Source: Mycoplasmoidaceae bacterium
GTDB lineage: Bacteria; Bacillota_I; Bacilli_A; Mycoplasmatales; Mycoplasmoidaceae
NCBI GenBank assembly: GCA_024407855.1
Contig: JAKSVQ010000001.1
Coordinates: 62,001 to 126,000 of the forward strand
Length of the DNA stretch: 64,000 nucleotides
Direction of reading: 5' to 3'
The position numbers were made by a program, and so were the translations under genes. The notes beneath the pieces are model-generated. The model was not told the DNA's origin. It saw only the letters and a list, made by a program, of their open reading frames with translations, and searched no databases. Of this stretch, positions 43,493 through 51,942 are shown piece after piece; the first letter of the stretch is position 1, and each line of letters opens with the position of its first letter.

Positions 43493-44370
43493 ATTGATAT
43501 CCTTCCATTCTTCTTACACAAACTAACATCTGTTTCTAATCTTAGACTGTTATTTGACTTTTTAGAGACTATATAGTCTCTAACTAATTTAATTTTATTA
43601 TAGTTAATGTTAATAATCTTATTATTTTTTAGATAAACATAGATTACAGAATTGATTAAATTAGGTTCTAGTTTTCTGACATATTCAACACTATATTTCT
43701 TTTCTTTTCAAACTTGTAAGTGTTTATTAATAATTTTTTCAATTTTTTCGTGGCGTTTATTTCGTTTTTGATATTTACGATATAGCTCCATCAATTCTTT
43801 CTTTGAAAGTTTGCTTAATTGCTTACGAATTCGATTTCGTTCATAAATATCTAATGAATTAGATGAATCAATCGCATAAGCAATCTTTTTGCTAGTACAG
43901 TATTTTTCCAGATCAGATTTGAATTCTCTTAATAGAGGACGATCAATCTTCAATGTCTTATATGTACTTTGTTTCTTAATACCATAGAAGAAATTAAGAC
44001 TATGACGGTTTTCTTGCATAATGGCAGTTTCAATAAAATCATTTAAGTTATGAGCAATTAAAAGATTATTACAATGAACTTTTTGTGCACACTTAACAAA
44101 GAATTCATAGCGGATTTGTCTAGCTAATGTTTGAAAATTATGTTCTGGTGATGAAGCATAAACACTAGGATTAACATTATGAACAAACAAACGGATATTG
44201 TGCTTTGCACAATATTCTTTGACAATTTTTGTGTCATAATCACTATCAACACGTTTGTGATAGTTAACATGACAAACTGCAATAATATTTCTTCTAAATT
44301 TATGTAACAAAGCCATTGAATCTGGGCCACCAGATACAGCGGCAATGCATTTGTTTTTGTTCATAAGCAT
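43477..44370 (-). CDS. tilS: tRNA(Ile)-lysidine synthase
   Basis: It changes C34 to lysidine in tRNA-Ile(CAU). The 297-aa protein has the PP-loop AVSGGPDSMALL near the N-terminus, HVNYHKR, ARQIRYEFF and AHNLNDFIETAIMQ, then an N-terminal-domain end RNRIRKQLSKL. The C-terminal domains of larger TilS are mostly absent, as in other mycoplasmas. The ATG at 44370 is chosen because TATAAT (44382-44377) ends 6 bases upstream (leaderless mRNA); the nearby ATG at 44364 is also in frame. First gene of the seven-gene operon. Confidence 0.9.
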
Positions 44371-44376
44371 AAAAAT

Positions 44377-44414
44377 ATTATAGTGATTAAATAAATATGT
44401 AAACATATTTATTT
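44377..44414 (-). promoter_or_regulatory. tilS operon promoter with overlapping palindrome
   Basis: Minus-strand TATAAT at 44382-44377. A 12-bp inverted repeat AAATAAATATGT/ACATATTTATTT with 2-base loop (44389-44414) covers the -35 zone, where TTTACA (44403-44398) is the best -35 match at a short 15-base spacing. Probable operator. Confidence 0.5.
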
Positions 44415-44430
44415 ATTTTTATGATTTTGC

Positions 44431-44469
44431 CAAAATCCTAAATTTTTAAAATTTTGGGTAAATATACAC
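44431..44469 (+). promoter_or_regulatory. Promoter block, copy 1 of a duplicated element
   Basis: CCTAAATTTTTA…TTTTGGGTAAATATACA is nearly the same as 44970-45010. TAAATA (44459-44464) is the likely -10. It drives the repeat protein gene, whose ATG follows TGGAGGATTAATT. Confidence 0.5.
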
Positions 44470-44483
44470 ATGGAGGATTAATT

Positions 44484-44918
44484 ATGGCAAAGCCATATGG
44501 TGAAATTAGTAAAACTGAATTTGACAAAACATATAATGTAGTTGAAGTTTATACAGATATAAATTCAATTATTGCTATGCTAAAAACTTTCAATCCAAAA
44601 ACTCAAGCTATTGCTCTCGGTCAAAAGAAGAAACCAAGAGATACAATGCCACAATGGTTTAAGCAATGGAATGATGAAGTTTATGAAAAGAAACAACCTC
44701 AATGGTTTAAGACGTGAACTGAAGAAGTATATGAAAAACGTCAACCTCAATGGTTTAAGACATGAGAGAAAGATTTTAGAAAAGAATTGAGGGAATTTGC
44801 TAAGATAAATGACTTAAAACTTGATCAAAGGTTTAAAGAATTTGCTAAGTTAAATGACTTAAAACTTGATCAAAGGTTTAAAGAATTTGCTAAGTTAAAT
44901 GACTTAAAATACAAATAA
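44484..44918 (+). CDS. Repeat-containing protein next to a C39-type exporter
   Basis: The 144-aa protein is not recognised. Residues about 60-100 have three Trp-rich repeats (QWFKxW…EVYEKxQP, 17 residues each). Residues about 103-144 have three repeats of a 15-residue helix unit (FAKLNDLKLDQRFKE), near-identical in DNA. The second set should form a coiled coil or extended helix. It has no signal peptide, lipobox or double-glycine leader. A promoter block shared with the adjacent exporter gene suggests joint control. It might be the cargo, an immunity-like partner or unrelated. Confidence 0.7.
44796..44911 (+). repeat. 45-bp in-frame tandem repeat, about 2.5 copies
   Basis: The unit AAAGAATTTGCTAAGTTAAA… (15 codons) recurs almost unchanged, within the repeat protein gene. 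Copy number could change by slippage, keeping frame. Confidence 0.75.
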
Positions 44919-44969
44919 TTTATTTGTCTAAAAAGTCAGTTTTTATCAATACTTACGACGCAAGACTCA

Positions 44970-45010
44970 CAATTTTCCTAAATTTTTAGATTTTTAGGTA
45001 AATATACATA
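44970..45010 (+). promoter_or_regulatory. Promoter block, copy 2 of a duplicated element
   Basis: CCTAAATTTTTAGATTTTTA followed by GGTAAATATACA; CCTAAA/TTTAGG form an inverted repeat (44977-44998). TAAATA (44999-45004) would start RNA at about 45012, right at the GTG of the exporter gene. Confidence 0.5.
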
Positions 45011-45011
45011 T

Positions 45012-46895
45012 GTGAGAATCAATATTGTCAACCAAACCAACGAACAAGAGTGTGGTGTATGTGTTTTAACAGCACTACACAATTATTTTTATAAAGAATC
45101 GATTGACAAAGAAATAGTATTAGATAAAAGCAATATAAGTGATGGCGGAATGACTATTTTTGATTTTGAGTCTATTGGATCACAATTAGGCATAGAGTGT
45201 GAAAGCTATGAGTTAAAGTTTGTTGAATTTCAAAACCTTAAAATAAATGGTTATTTTGTTTTGCTTTTAGCAACACATGGAAGTAACAATCACTATGTGA
45301 TTGCTAAGAAAAAGAAAAAGTATATAGAAATATATGATTCTTGTTCATTAGATGTAACTAGATTATCTTATGCTGAATTAAAGAAAGTATTCTTAAATGT
45401 CTTGATTTTGGTTAAAAGAAAACCAAACAAAGCATTTAGTAAAGTTTTTGGTAATGCAAAAACATTATTAATGCTAGATTTAAAATTTGTTTTGTTGAAC
45501 CTGGGATTATCAGTAATAATTATTGCGACTTCGATTATTACAGCTAGTTTTTTAAACTATGTAATTGATCTAGCAATTAATAATAGTTCAATTACTAATT
45601 TAATTACCATATGCTTTATCTTTGTCTTATTTTATTTTGTAAATGACATATTAACATATGTATCCAATTTATACATGTCACATCATGTTAAAAGTTATTT
45701 TATCTTGTTTACAAGCAAAATATTATCAAGTTTACAATGCAAAAAGGCTGATTTTTTGAATAAAGTAGATAAGAACTGAATATTTAAAGTTGATGAATGT
45801 GTTTACAATATTTCAAACTTTTGCATTGTTGAAGTTAATAAATTAATTACAAATATCATTTTAACTTTTGCTTGCATATGTATTATTGGCTCATTGCAAT
45901 ACTATTTATTGATATTTGTAATTATTTATGTGACTATAGAAGCAATATTCTTCTTATTTTCATATCGGAAGAAGAAGGAAGTGTTTTTAAATATTGTTCG
46001 CTCTGAGAACAATAATGCTAATTACTATAAGAACTTGATTGTTTCATTAACTAAAGAGGTATGAAATAATAAAAGAAAAAGTCTAATTGAAAGAATTAAA
46101 CAAAACTACAGCAGTATTTATAAAAATTATGGAGATGTAGTTTTGTTTAAAAACAATGCTAACTTAATAAAGTCTTTATTAAAGAGTATTGCCGAGATCG
46201 GTTTGATTGCTTTAATGTCAATACTAATTATTAAAGAAAACAAATTGAGTATTGGTAAATTAACATTTTTAATTTCTGCTTTTGGCTTATTAAGAAATTC
46301 AACAGCAGATTTATTTGGTTATTTTCTTTCCAAACTAGAGTTTGATGTTTATTGACAAGTATACAAAGATATCACTACAGTTGGGAACATTCAAACCATA
46401 AAAAAATTTGAACTAAAAGAAGAAATTAAAAATATTACTTTTAAGAGTGAAAACGAATCAATGACTTTGGATATTCATAAAAAATTAAATTGAATTAAGC
46501 AACCAATGCTTGAATTACTGCATAAATCTAACCAAATTTTGATTAACAATCACAAAACAATTATTAACAAGGAATTAATGGAGTCATTTATCGTTGTTGA
46601 TTTAAATAGTTCGTGCAAAAATGATATGTTGATGAAGGTGGTAGAAAATGATATAGATACCTATGCTAAATATTTGCGTTATTTTAATTTAGATTTAAAT
46701 AAAAATGATCCATCATTCTATGATGGTATCATTTCCAATCTACTTTTACTTTTATCAGAAAACAACAAAATCATTTTTATTGATGATGTGATGAAGTTCA
46801 TAAAACACAAAGATTTGCTTGTTGTTAATCAGATATTACATAAGGTAAAAAAGAATAATACAGTTTTTGTTGTTGGAAAGGAGGAAAATGATTAA
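45012..46895 (+). CDS. C39 peptidase/ABC-exporter-like membrane protein with degenerate ATPase domain
   Basis: The 627-aa protein begins with a C39 cysteine-protease domain (residues 1-130): Cys 14 in EQECGVCVL, His 94 in NHYVIA and Asp 109 complete the triad. Five or six helices follow (about 155-430). The last 180 residues sit where the ABC ATPase should be but have no Walker A, no Q-loop and no LSGGQ signature; only KIIFIDDVMKFI resembles Walker B. So it can probably cut a leader peptide but may not power export alone. The start is GTG 45012; the ATG at 45010 is out of frame. It overlaps the next gene by 8 bases. Confidence 0.72.
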
Positions 46896-47256
46896 ACAAA
46901 ATATTAAAGTTGCACTTTTTGTAGTTTTAGGTATTTTTACTTTATGAATTATCCTATTTAGCTTTATTAAATTGGATGTAACTACAACAATTGCAGTAAA
47001 TTTTGAAACTCGAGAATTTATTGTTGATAAGAAAAGTGCGGCTTACATTGATAGCCACAATCGCAGAGATTATTTGCGATTGGAATTTGAGAATCAATAT
47101 TTTCCATGCAAAGTGTTTGAGGCATATTTAGAAGATAATTGGATGCACTATCCAATTAAATCCATTGATCCCGGTGTAACACAAGTAACAGGATTATTGC
47201 AAACTCATTTAATTATGGATAGTCTTAATGTATATCAATATCTAATAAAAAAATAA
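46888..47256 (+). CDS. Membrane-anchored accessory protein of the C39 exporter
   Basis: The 122-aa protein has one N-terminal helix (about 7-27) and an extracellular beta-rich domain of about 90 residues (VTTTIAVNFETREFIVDKK…). Its place after a C39/ABC-like gene and its anchor-plus-beta layout suggest a much reduced HlyD-type membrane fusion protein; no sequence motif proves it. It overlaps the exporter gene by 8 bases (translation coupling) and ends at a terminator. Confidence 0.65.
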
Positions 47257-47272
47257 GGCATTGCCTTATTTT
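47251..47272 (+). terminator. Terminator of the C39 unit
   Basis: AAATAAGGC/GCCTTATTT with an ATT loop. Confidence 0.7.
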
Positions 47273-47276
47273 AATA

Positions 47277-47354
47277 TGGCGCACCATACAGGAGTCGAAC
47301 CTACAACCTTTAGATCCGAAGTCTAACGCTCTAATCCAATTGAGCTAATGGTGC
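47277..47354 (-). tRNA. tRNA-Arg (UCG anticodon)
   Basis: The 78-nt minus-strand cloverleaf has acceptor GCACCAT/ATGGTGC, encoded CCA, D-arm TAGCTCAATTGGATTAGAGC, T-arm GTAGGTTCGACTCCTGT and an anticodon loop CTTCGGA giving UCG. It reads CGA and probably other CGN codons. Confidence 0.93.
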
Positions 47355-47365
47355 ATCTTATAGAA

Positions 47366-47698
47366 TTATAGTTTTTTTAGTCGACGTTCTAAATCTTCTT
47401 TTAAAGTTTTAAAACCACTAGGTGTTGGAATAACATCCTTATGTCGTTTTAAAAATTTAGGATGGATTGCTTTAAAAGACAAATTTATTTGTCCAAAGCC
47501 ATCATCACCAATAACTAGGAAGTTATAGGATTGGCCTAAACTAAAGAAGTTATTTAGATCACGAACTAGATAATCAGATACATTGGAAATGTGACAAATA
47601 CCAACATTTCCATCAAAGGAAGCTAGGATATATGTTTTAGCTATCGAAATGATAGTTCCTTTGACAATAGACTTATTTATTTCATATTGTGATTGCAT
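47366..47698 (-). CDS. S1 domain RNA-binding protein
   Basis: The 110-aa protein is one S1 domain (VKGTIISIAKTYILASFDGNVGICHISNVSDYLVRDL) plus a basic tail. It resembles the small Firmicutes S1 proteins of the YugI/CvfD type, which act on translation or mRNA. TATAAT (47712-47707) ends 8 bases before the ATG and there is no ribosome site. Its promoter overlaps that of the divergent comEC gene. Confidence 0.8.
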   Translation of the reverse strand: MQSQYEINKSIVKGTIISIAKTYILASFDGNVGICHISNVSDYLVRDLNNFFSLGQSYNFLVIGDDGFGQINLSFKAIHPKFLKRHKDVIPTPSGFKTLKEDLERRLKKL

Positions 47699-47706
47699 CT
47701 ACTTTC

Positions 47707-47714
47707 ATTATAGA
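47707..47714. promoter_or_regulatory. Overlapping divergent -10 boxes
   Basis: ATTATAGA read minus gives TATAAT (47712-47707) for the S1 gene; read plus gives TATAGA (47709-47714) for comEC. Both genes start 8 bases beyond their box, so only one polymerase can bind at a time. Confidence 0.5.
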
Positions 47715-47722
47715 TTTTTAAA

Positions 47723-48838
47723 ATGCAGAAAAGACAACAGAAAATTAATCCCATCTTAAATAGTAAGATGCCACTATTTAGCATCTTATGCTTTTTTTGC
47801 ATTATTTATCTTGGGTTTATTGTTGACTATTGGTATTTAATGTTTTTATTGATTTGACCACTATCAATTAAGTGAGTAAACCCCAATTGGAAGCAATGAA
47901 TAGTTATTGGTACTATCTTATTACTTTTTATCTTATTAATGATTTTTGCTAGACAATTTAGTCTATTTTATTGAATTAGTTATGGTCTCAAACTAGCAGG
48001 ATCTGACATAGTCAGAAACAATATTTTTAATTTCTTAGATAGTCATTATTCATCTGAAGTTAGTAGCTTTATCAAATTAATCATCTTTAATGTTAAATCA
48101 GAAGAGACAATCATTTTCTATAAACAAACTGTTGATTTAGGTGTGGTTTGATTAATATGTGTGAGTGGTTTTCACATATCATTGATTAGTCGTTTAATCA
48201 AACTAATTTTTAAAAAGGCACCAACCGCTGGTAAATATGTTAGCATAGCTATCGTTTCGTTTTATTCATTCTTATTAAACTTTTCTTATGCAAGTATTAG
48301 AGTTTTATTAAAGATAAGTTTAGATTGAGTTTATAAAAGGTGTGAAATTAATAGTTACAACAAATTAGGATTAATTGGTTTGATTATTTGTTTATTAAAT
48401 CCATCTTGCTTTATGGAATATGGATTCTTATTATCATTTTTAGTTTGCTCTATTTCATATTTTGTTAGTAGTTTAGAATTAAATAATAAAATTTTATCTT
48501 CTGTATTAATTAATCTTTTTGCATTTTTAATTACAATTCCATTTGTTATTGAGATGAACCACAAGATCTCAATTTTAACATTTGTTAATGCTTTTGTTTT
48601 TAGTTATTTGTCCGGGATAGTTTTTATCTATTTTCTTTTGTTTGCATGAATGCCGTTTATGGCAGTGGTTCATCATGGAATAATAGTTGCCAATTATGTT
48701 GTTATTGGTAATATAAGTTTTAGCAATGTTTTTATTTATTCTCAAGCATGACAAGCATGAGGAAAATGTCTTTATTATTTATGTTTTATTCCGGCTTTTA
48801 AAGGCGTTTATCTTATTGTTTATAACAATAAGATATAA
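47723..48838 (+). CDS. comEC: ComEC/Rec2-like membrane protein
   Basis: The 371-aa protein keeps the Competence domain signs VSGFHISLISRLI, SYASIRVLLKI and NPSCFMEYGFLLSFLVCSISY, with about ten helices. The metallo-beta-lactamase domain of full ComEC is absent, as in other mollicutes. It may still pass single-stranded DNA, but no comEA or comF lies nearby. Adjacency to holA supports the call: comEC-holA is a conserved pair. The stop lies within the -10 box of holA. Confidence 0.85.
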
Positions 48839-48846
48839 TTATAAAA

Positions 48847-49749
48847 ATGATTAAGCTATACCATAGTGCAAATATTGATTCAGTTAACTGAAGAATATAT
48901 GTTGACAACATCGATAAAGTTGTCTCATATTTTCCTACTAAAACAAATGCTGTGGATGTAGCAAATAAACTATGTCAAGTAAGTTTATTTGATGATGGTG
49001 ACGAAAATAAAACCTATGTAGTTTATATCGATGATTGGAAACTCACAGATAGTACTGTTAAAAAGTGCATTAAGGATTTACATGCTTTATCAACAGTTAT
49101 AAATTTAGCTATTGAATCTGCCACAGTTAAAAATAAAATATTTTCTGAACTAGACGTTGATGTCATTAAAGCAACAGCTGTAACACGAAAAGCAAAAGCA
49201 TTGATTGTTCATAAATTGTTAAGCAATGCCAAGATAAAATTAGATGCAAATGCAGAAGATAAACTATTAAGTTTATTACCAGACAAAATTGATTTTATTA
49301 AAAATGAATTAACAAAACTTCAATTAATGGGACAATCAACATTCACTCAAGAAGAAATAGAAACAATCATTTTTGATTTAGGTGACGCAACAGTATTTAA
49401 CATTGTTGATTCATGACTTCGTGGAGATGAAGTTGAAACAATTTCAAGGTTAAATGATTTGATTTCAAAAAATATAACAATTCAAGCATTCATTCCTATC
49501 TTTGCTTTAAAACTAGTACAAATTAAATTCTTTTTGATGGCAAAGTTAGCAAAGTGATCAAGTGAAGTTATTACCGCTAAACAACAAATTCCATTCTGGC
49601 AACAAAGAATTTATAGCGATTTGAGACCCTACGATAAGAAGCTAGAAATTATTAATTCAATGCTTGACAAACTATATGATTTTGACATAAATGTCAAAAA
49701 ACAAAAAAATATACCATATACTCAATTAATAAAAATACTATTTAAATAA
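48847..49749 (+). CDS. holA: DNA polymerase III subunit delta
   Basis: This clamp-loader subunit opens the beta clamp. The 300-aa protein is weakly conserved but matches HolA in length and order: a residual AAA domain, VIKATAVTRKAKALIVHKLLSNAKIKLD, FIKNELTKLQLM (the family NELEKL motif), VFNIVDSWLRGD, and the C-terminal helical collar. TATAAT (48834-48839) ends 7 bases before its ATG. Only 8 bases separate it from comEC. Confidence 0.85.
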
Positions 49750-49750
49750 T

Positions 49751-50953
49751 ATGAAAAAACTAGAAAAAGACTTATATGTAAAGCATGCTAAAAGGTTACA
49801 AGCTATTCTTGATAGCTCGTCTTCTTTTGCACCGTTCTTAACACGTCCTGATTTTAATGCAACAATCAGAACGGAATTAAATGTTTTGGCTGCTTGTGAA
49901 AAATTATTTCCTAAAGCAAGAATTGGTAGTCAATACTCTTCTAAGACTTTAGTTAAGGAATTTAATAAATTAACTAAAGCTTCTTTTGAACTAGATAGTA
50001 AATACAAATATGAAGATGAAACAGATTTAATTGACTCTATCAATTATCTATTTACATTCTGTAACAATATGTTTAAAGTAAATCTAGATGATATTGTTGC
50101 GGGCAAAAAAGTAACTGCAACTGATCCTCATATTGATTTAAAAGCCAAACCTCAATTTGATGATGAACCACCAAGACCAAATTCTAATTTTGCTTTTGCT
50201 GGTGGAGGAATTCCATTAGCTGCAACACCATATGAAAACCCATATTTACTAGGTAAAGCATATGCAAAATTAAATGATGATATTAAACAAGGCAAGTTCT
50301 ATCGTTATAAATCTAAACCTAGAATTGTACCAGTGATGAAAATCATTTCAGTTGTTTTAATGATTTTGTTATCACTAACATTTATTGCAACCTCTGTATT
50401 TGCATTTATGGCAAACAATTTGCAAGTCAATGTAGAAGGTGAGGTATTAGGACTAAGAACTATTGATAGCGGTATTATTTACATAATCTTATCTGGTTTT
50501 TGCGTTTATCCGGTTGTGATGACACTAATATCACTAGTAAATGGTAAGAAAAAGAATAATCCTAATTTATGATTCTATTTTAATTGAGGATTCATTCTAA
50601 TGGCAATTGGTTTAGCTTTCTTAATGATAATGCTTGATATAAACAAAACATGATTATTAGGTTATTCCTTAGCTGAAGGTGAAACGCAGACATTAAGATA
50701 TCTTGGCTTCCAAGTCTGAAAATGAATGTTTATTGCTCTATGTTCAGTTATTGGTGCAAATATTATTCCAGTCGTTGTTGGATCAATTTGTAACCCTAAA
50801 GCTGATCCTGCTGCTATTGAGAAGAAGATTAAAGAATATGTTGATTTATTTTCAGCAGAATCGGGACAAAACCCTGTTCCACCAAAAGCTGATGTACAAA
50901 AACCAACAGAAGTAAAAGATCCTAAGGATAAAAAGGATAGTAAGAAGAAGTAA
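49751..50953 (+). CDS. Hypothetical four-helix membrane protein
   Basis: The 400-aa protein is not recognised. It has a soluble N-terminal half of about 190 residues with a Gly/Pro-rich linker (GGGIPLAATPYENPYLLGKAYAKL), four helices (about 198-222, 238-258, 275-295, 320-345), and a Lys/Asp/Pro-rich tail. It starts 1 base after holA and ends 4 bases before the ECF S component gene, so it is cotranscribed with both. Cytosolic ends are likely on both sides. Confidence 0.72.
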
Positions 50954-50957
50954 GTAG

Positions 50958-51875
50958 ATGATTGATCAAAAGGAAATGAAAAACTCTAAATTACAAGTAA
51001 AGAAGTTTTTCTTTCCTTTTTCACCAATTAAATCTTTTCGTTCAGTTCGCTTATTATTTTTAATGGCAATACTAATAGCTCTAAGACTGGTTTTAGGTCT
51101 TATAACTATTAGAATTGCGCCATTTGCTTTATCTATATCTCTAGCATGAATACCAGTAATGGTTATTGGTTGATACTTTGGCCCAGTAGTTGGACTAGTA
51201 ATGGGATTTATTACAGATACAATTAGTTTCTTAATGGCTGGTGGAGGTATATGATTCTGAATGTATGCCTTGCAAGAACCAGCTGTTGGATTATTATCTG
51301 GATTGGTTGCGGGGTTATGTCGTTTCCGAAAGCAAAAGAATGGTGAACATATTACTTTTGATATCATTGTTAATCAAGTTTTAGTAATAGGTTTTGCTGT
51401 AATTAGTTATGTTGCATTGCTTGTTTGATTAGATCCATCTATTCACTTTCAAGGCCATGAAGAAGAATATGAACAGTTTTATCAAATTTATAAATGAACT
51501 GTAGTTGCTGGCATCTCATTATTAATTGTTGTCTTTGAAGTATTAACAATTTTGACACTTACCAAAAGGATAGGTAATGAAGAACATCAGGTAATGATTA
51601 ATTTTGTCTATGCTAGTTCTTTGGTGGTAATTACAATGTTAATCTTTTCAATTGCTCTTGGTCCAATTACAGCGGTAGAGTATATGAAATTTATTAATGG
51701 TGGAATAACACCCGAACCATTTTTGAAGTATGGATCACTATTCTATTTAGTACCAAGAATAGCAATTGAGGCTATAAAAGTTCCAATTGAAGCATCAGTT
51801 TTATTTGGTATTGTTTGTTTGTTTGATGTAAAAGTCATTAATATTGTTAATAAGATAAATGCCTCATGATATTAA
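50958..51875 (+). CDS. ECF transporter substrate-binding (S) component
   Basis: The 305-aa protein has about six helices and the S-component pattern: IALRLVLGLITIRIAPFALSISLAWIPVMVIGWYFGPVVGLVMGFITDTISF, close to folate (FolT) types. A folate substrate would fit fhs and the DHFR-like enzyme, but specificity cannot be fixed from sequence. The ATPase and EcfT genes are not in the window. An unusually long loop (about 150-175, acidic) is present. Confidence 0.8.
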
Positions 51876-51903
51876 AAAAAATAAGCATTAATGCTTATTT
51901 TTT
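51875..51903 (+). terminator. Terminator
   Basis: Perfect hairpin AAATAAGCATT/AATGCTTATTT and T-run. Confidence 0.8.
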
Positions 51904-51942
51904 CTATATATAAATATATAATTTTTGTGATAAGAGGTTTGT

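Noticed and set aside
43563..43583. Palindrome TAGAGACTATATAGTCTCTA in tilS as a regulatory site
   Set aside because: It lies inside the coding end of tilS, far from a promoter and without a T-run; chance is likely.
44470..44480. ATG at 44470 as the start of the repeat protein
   Set aside because: It is followed by a TAA after two codons; the ATG at 44484 has the GGAGGA site.
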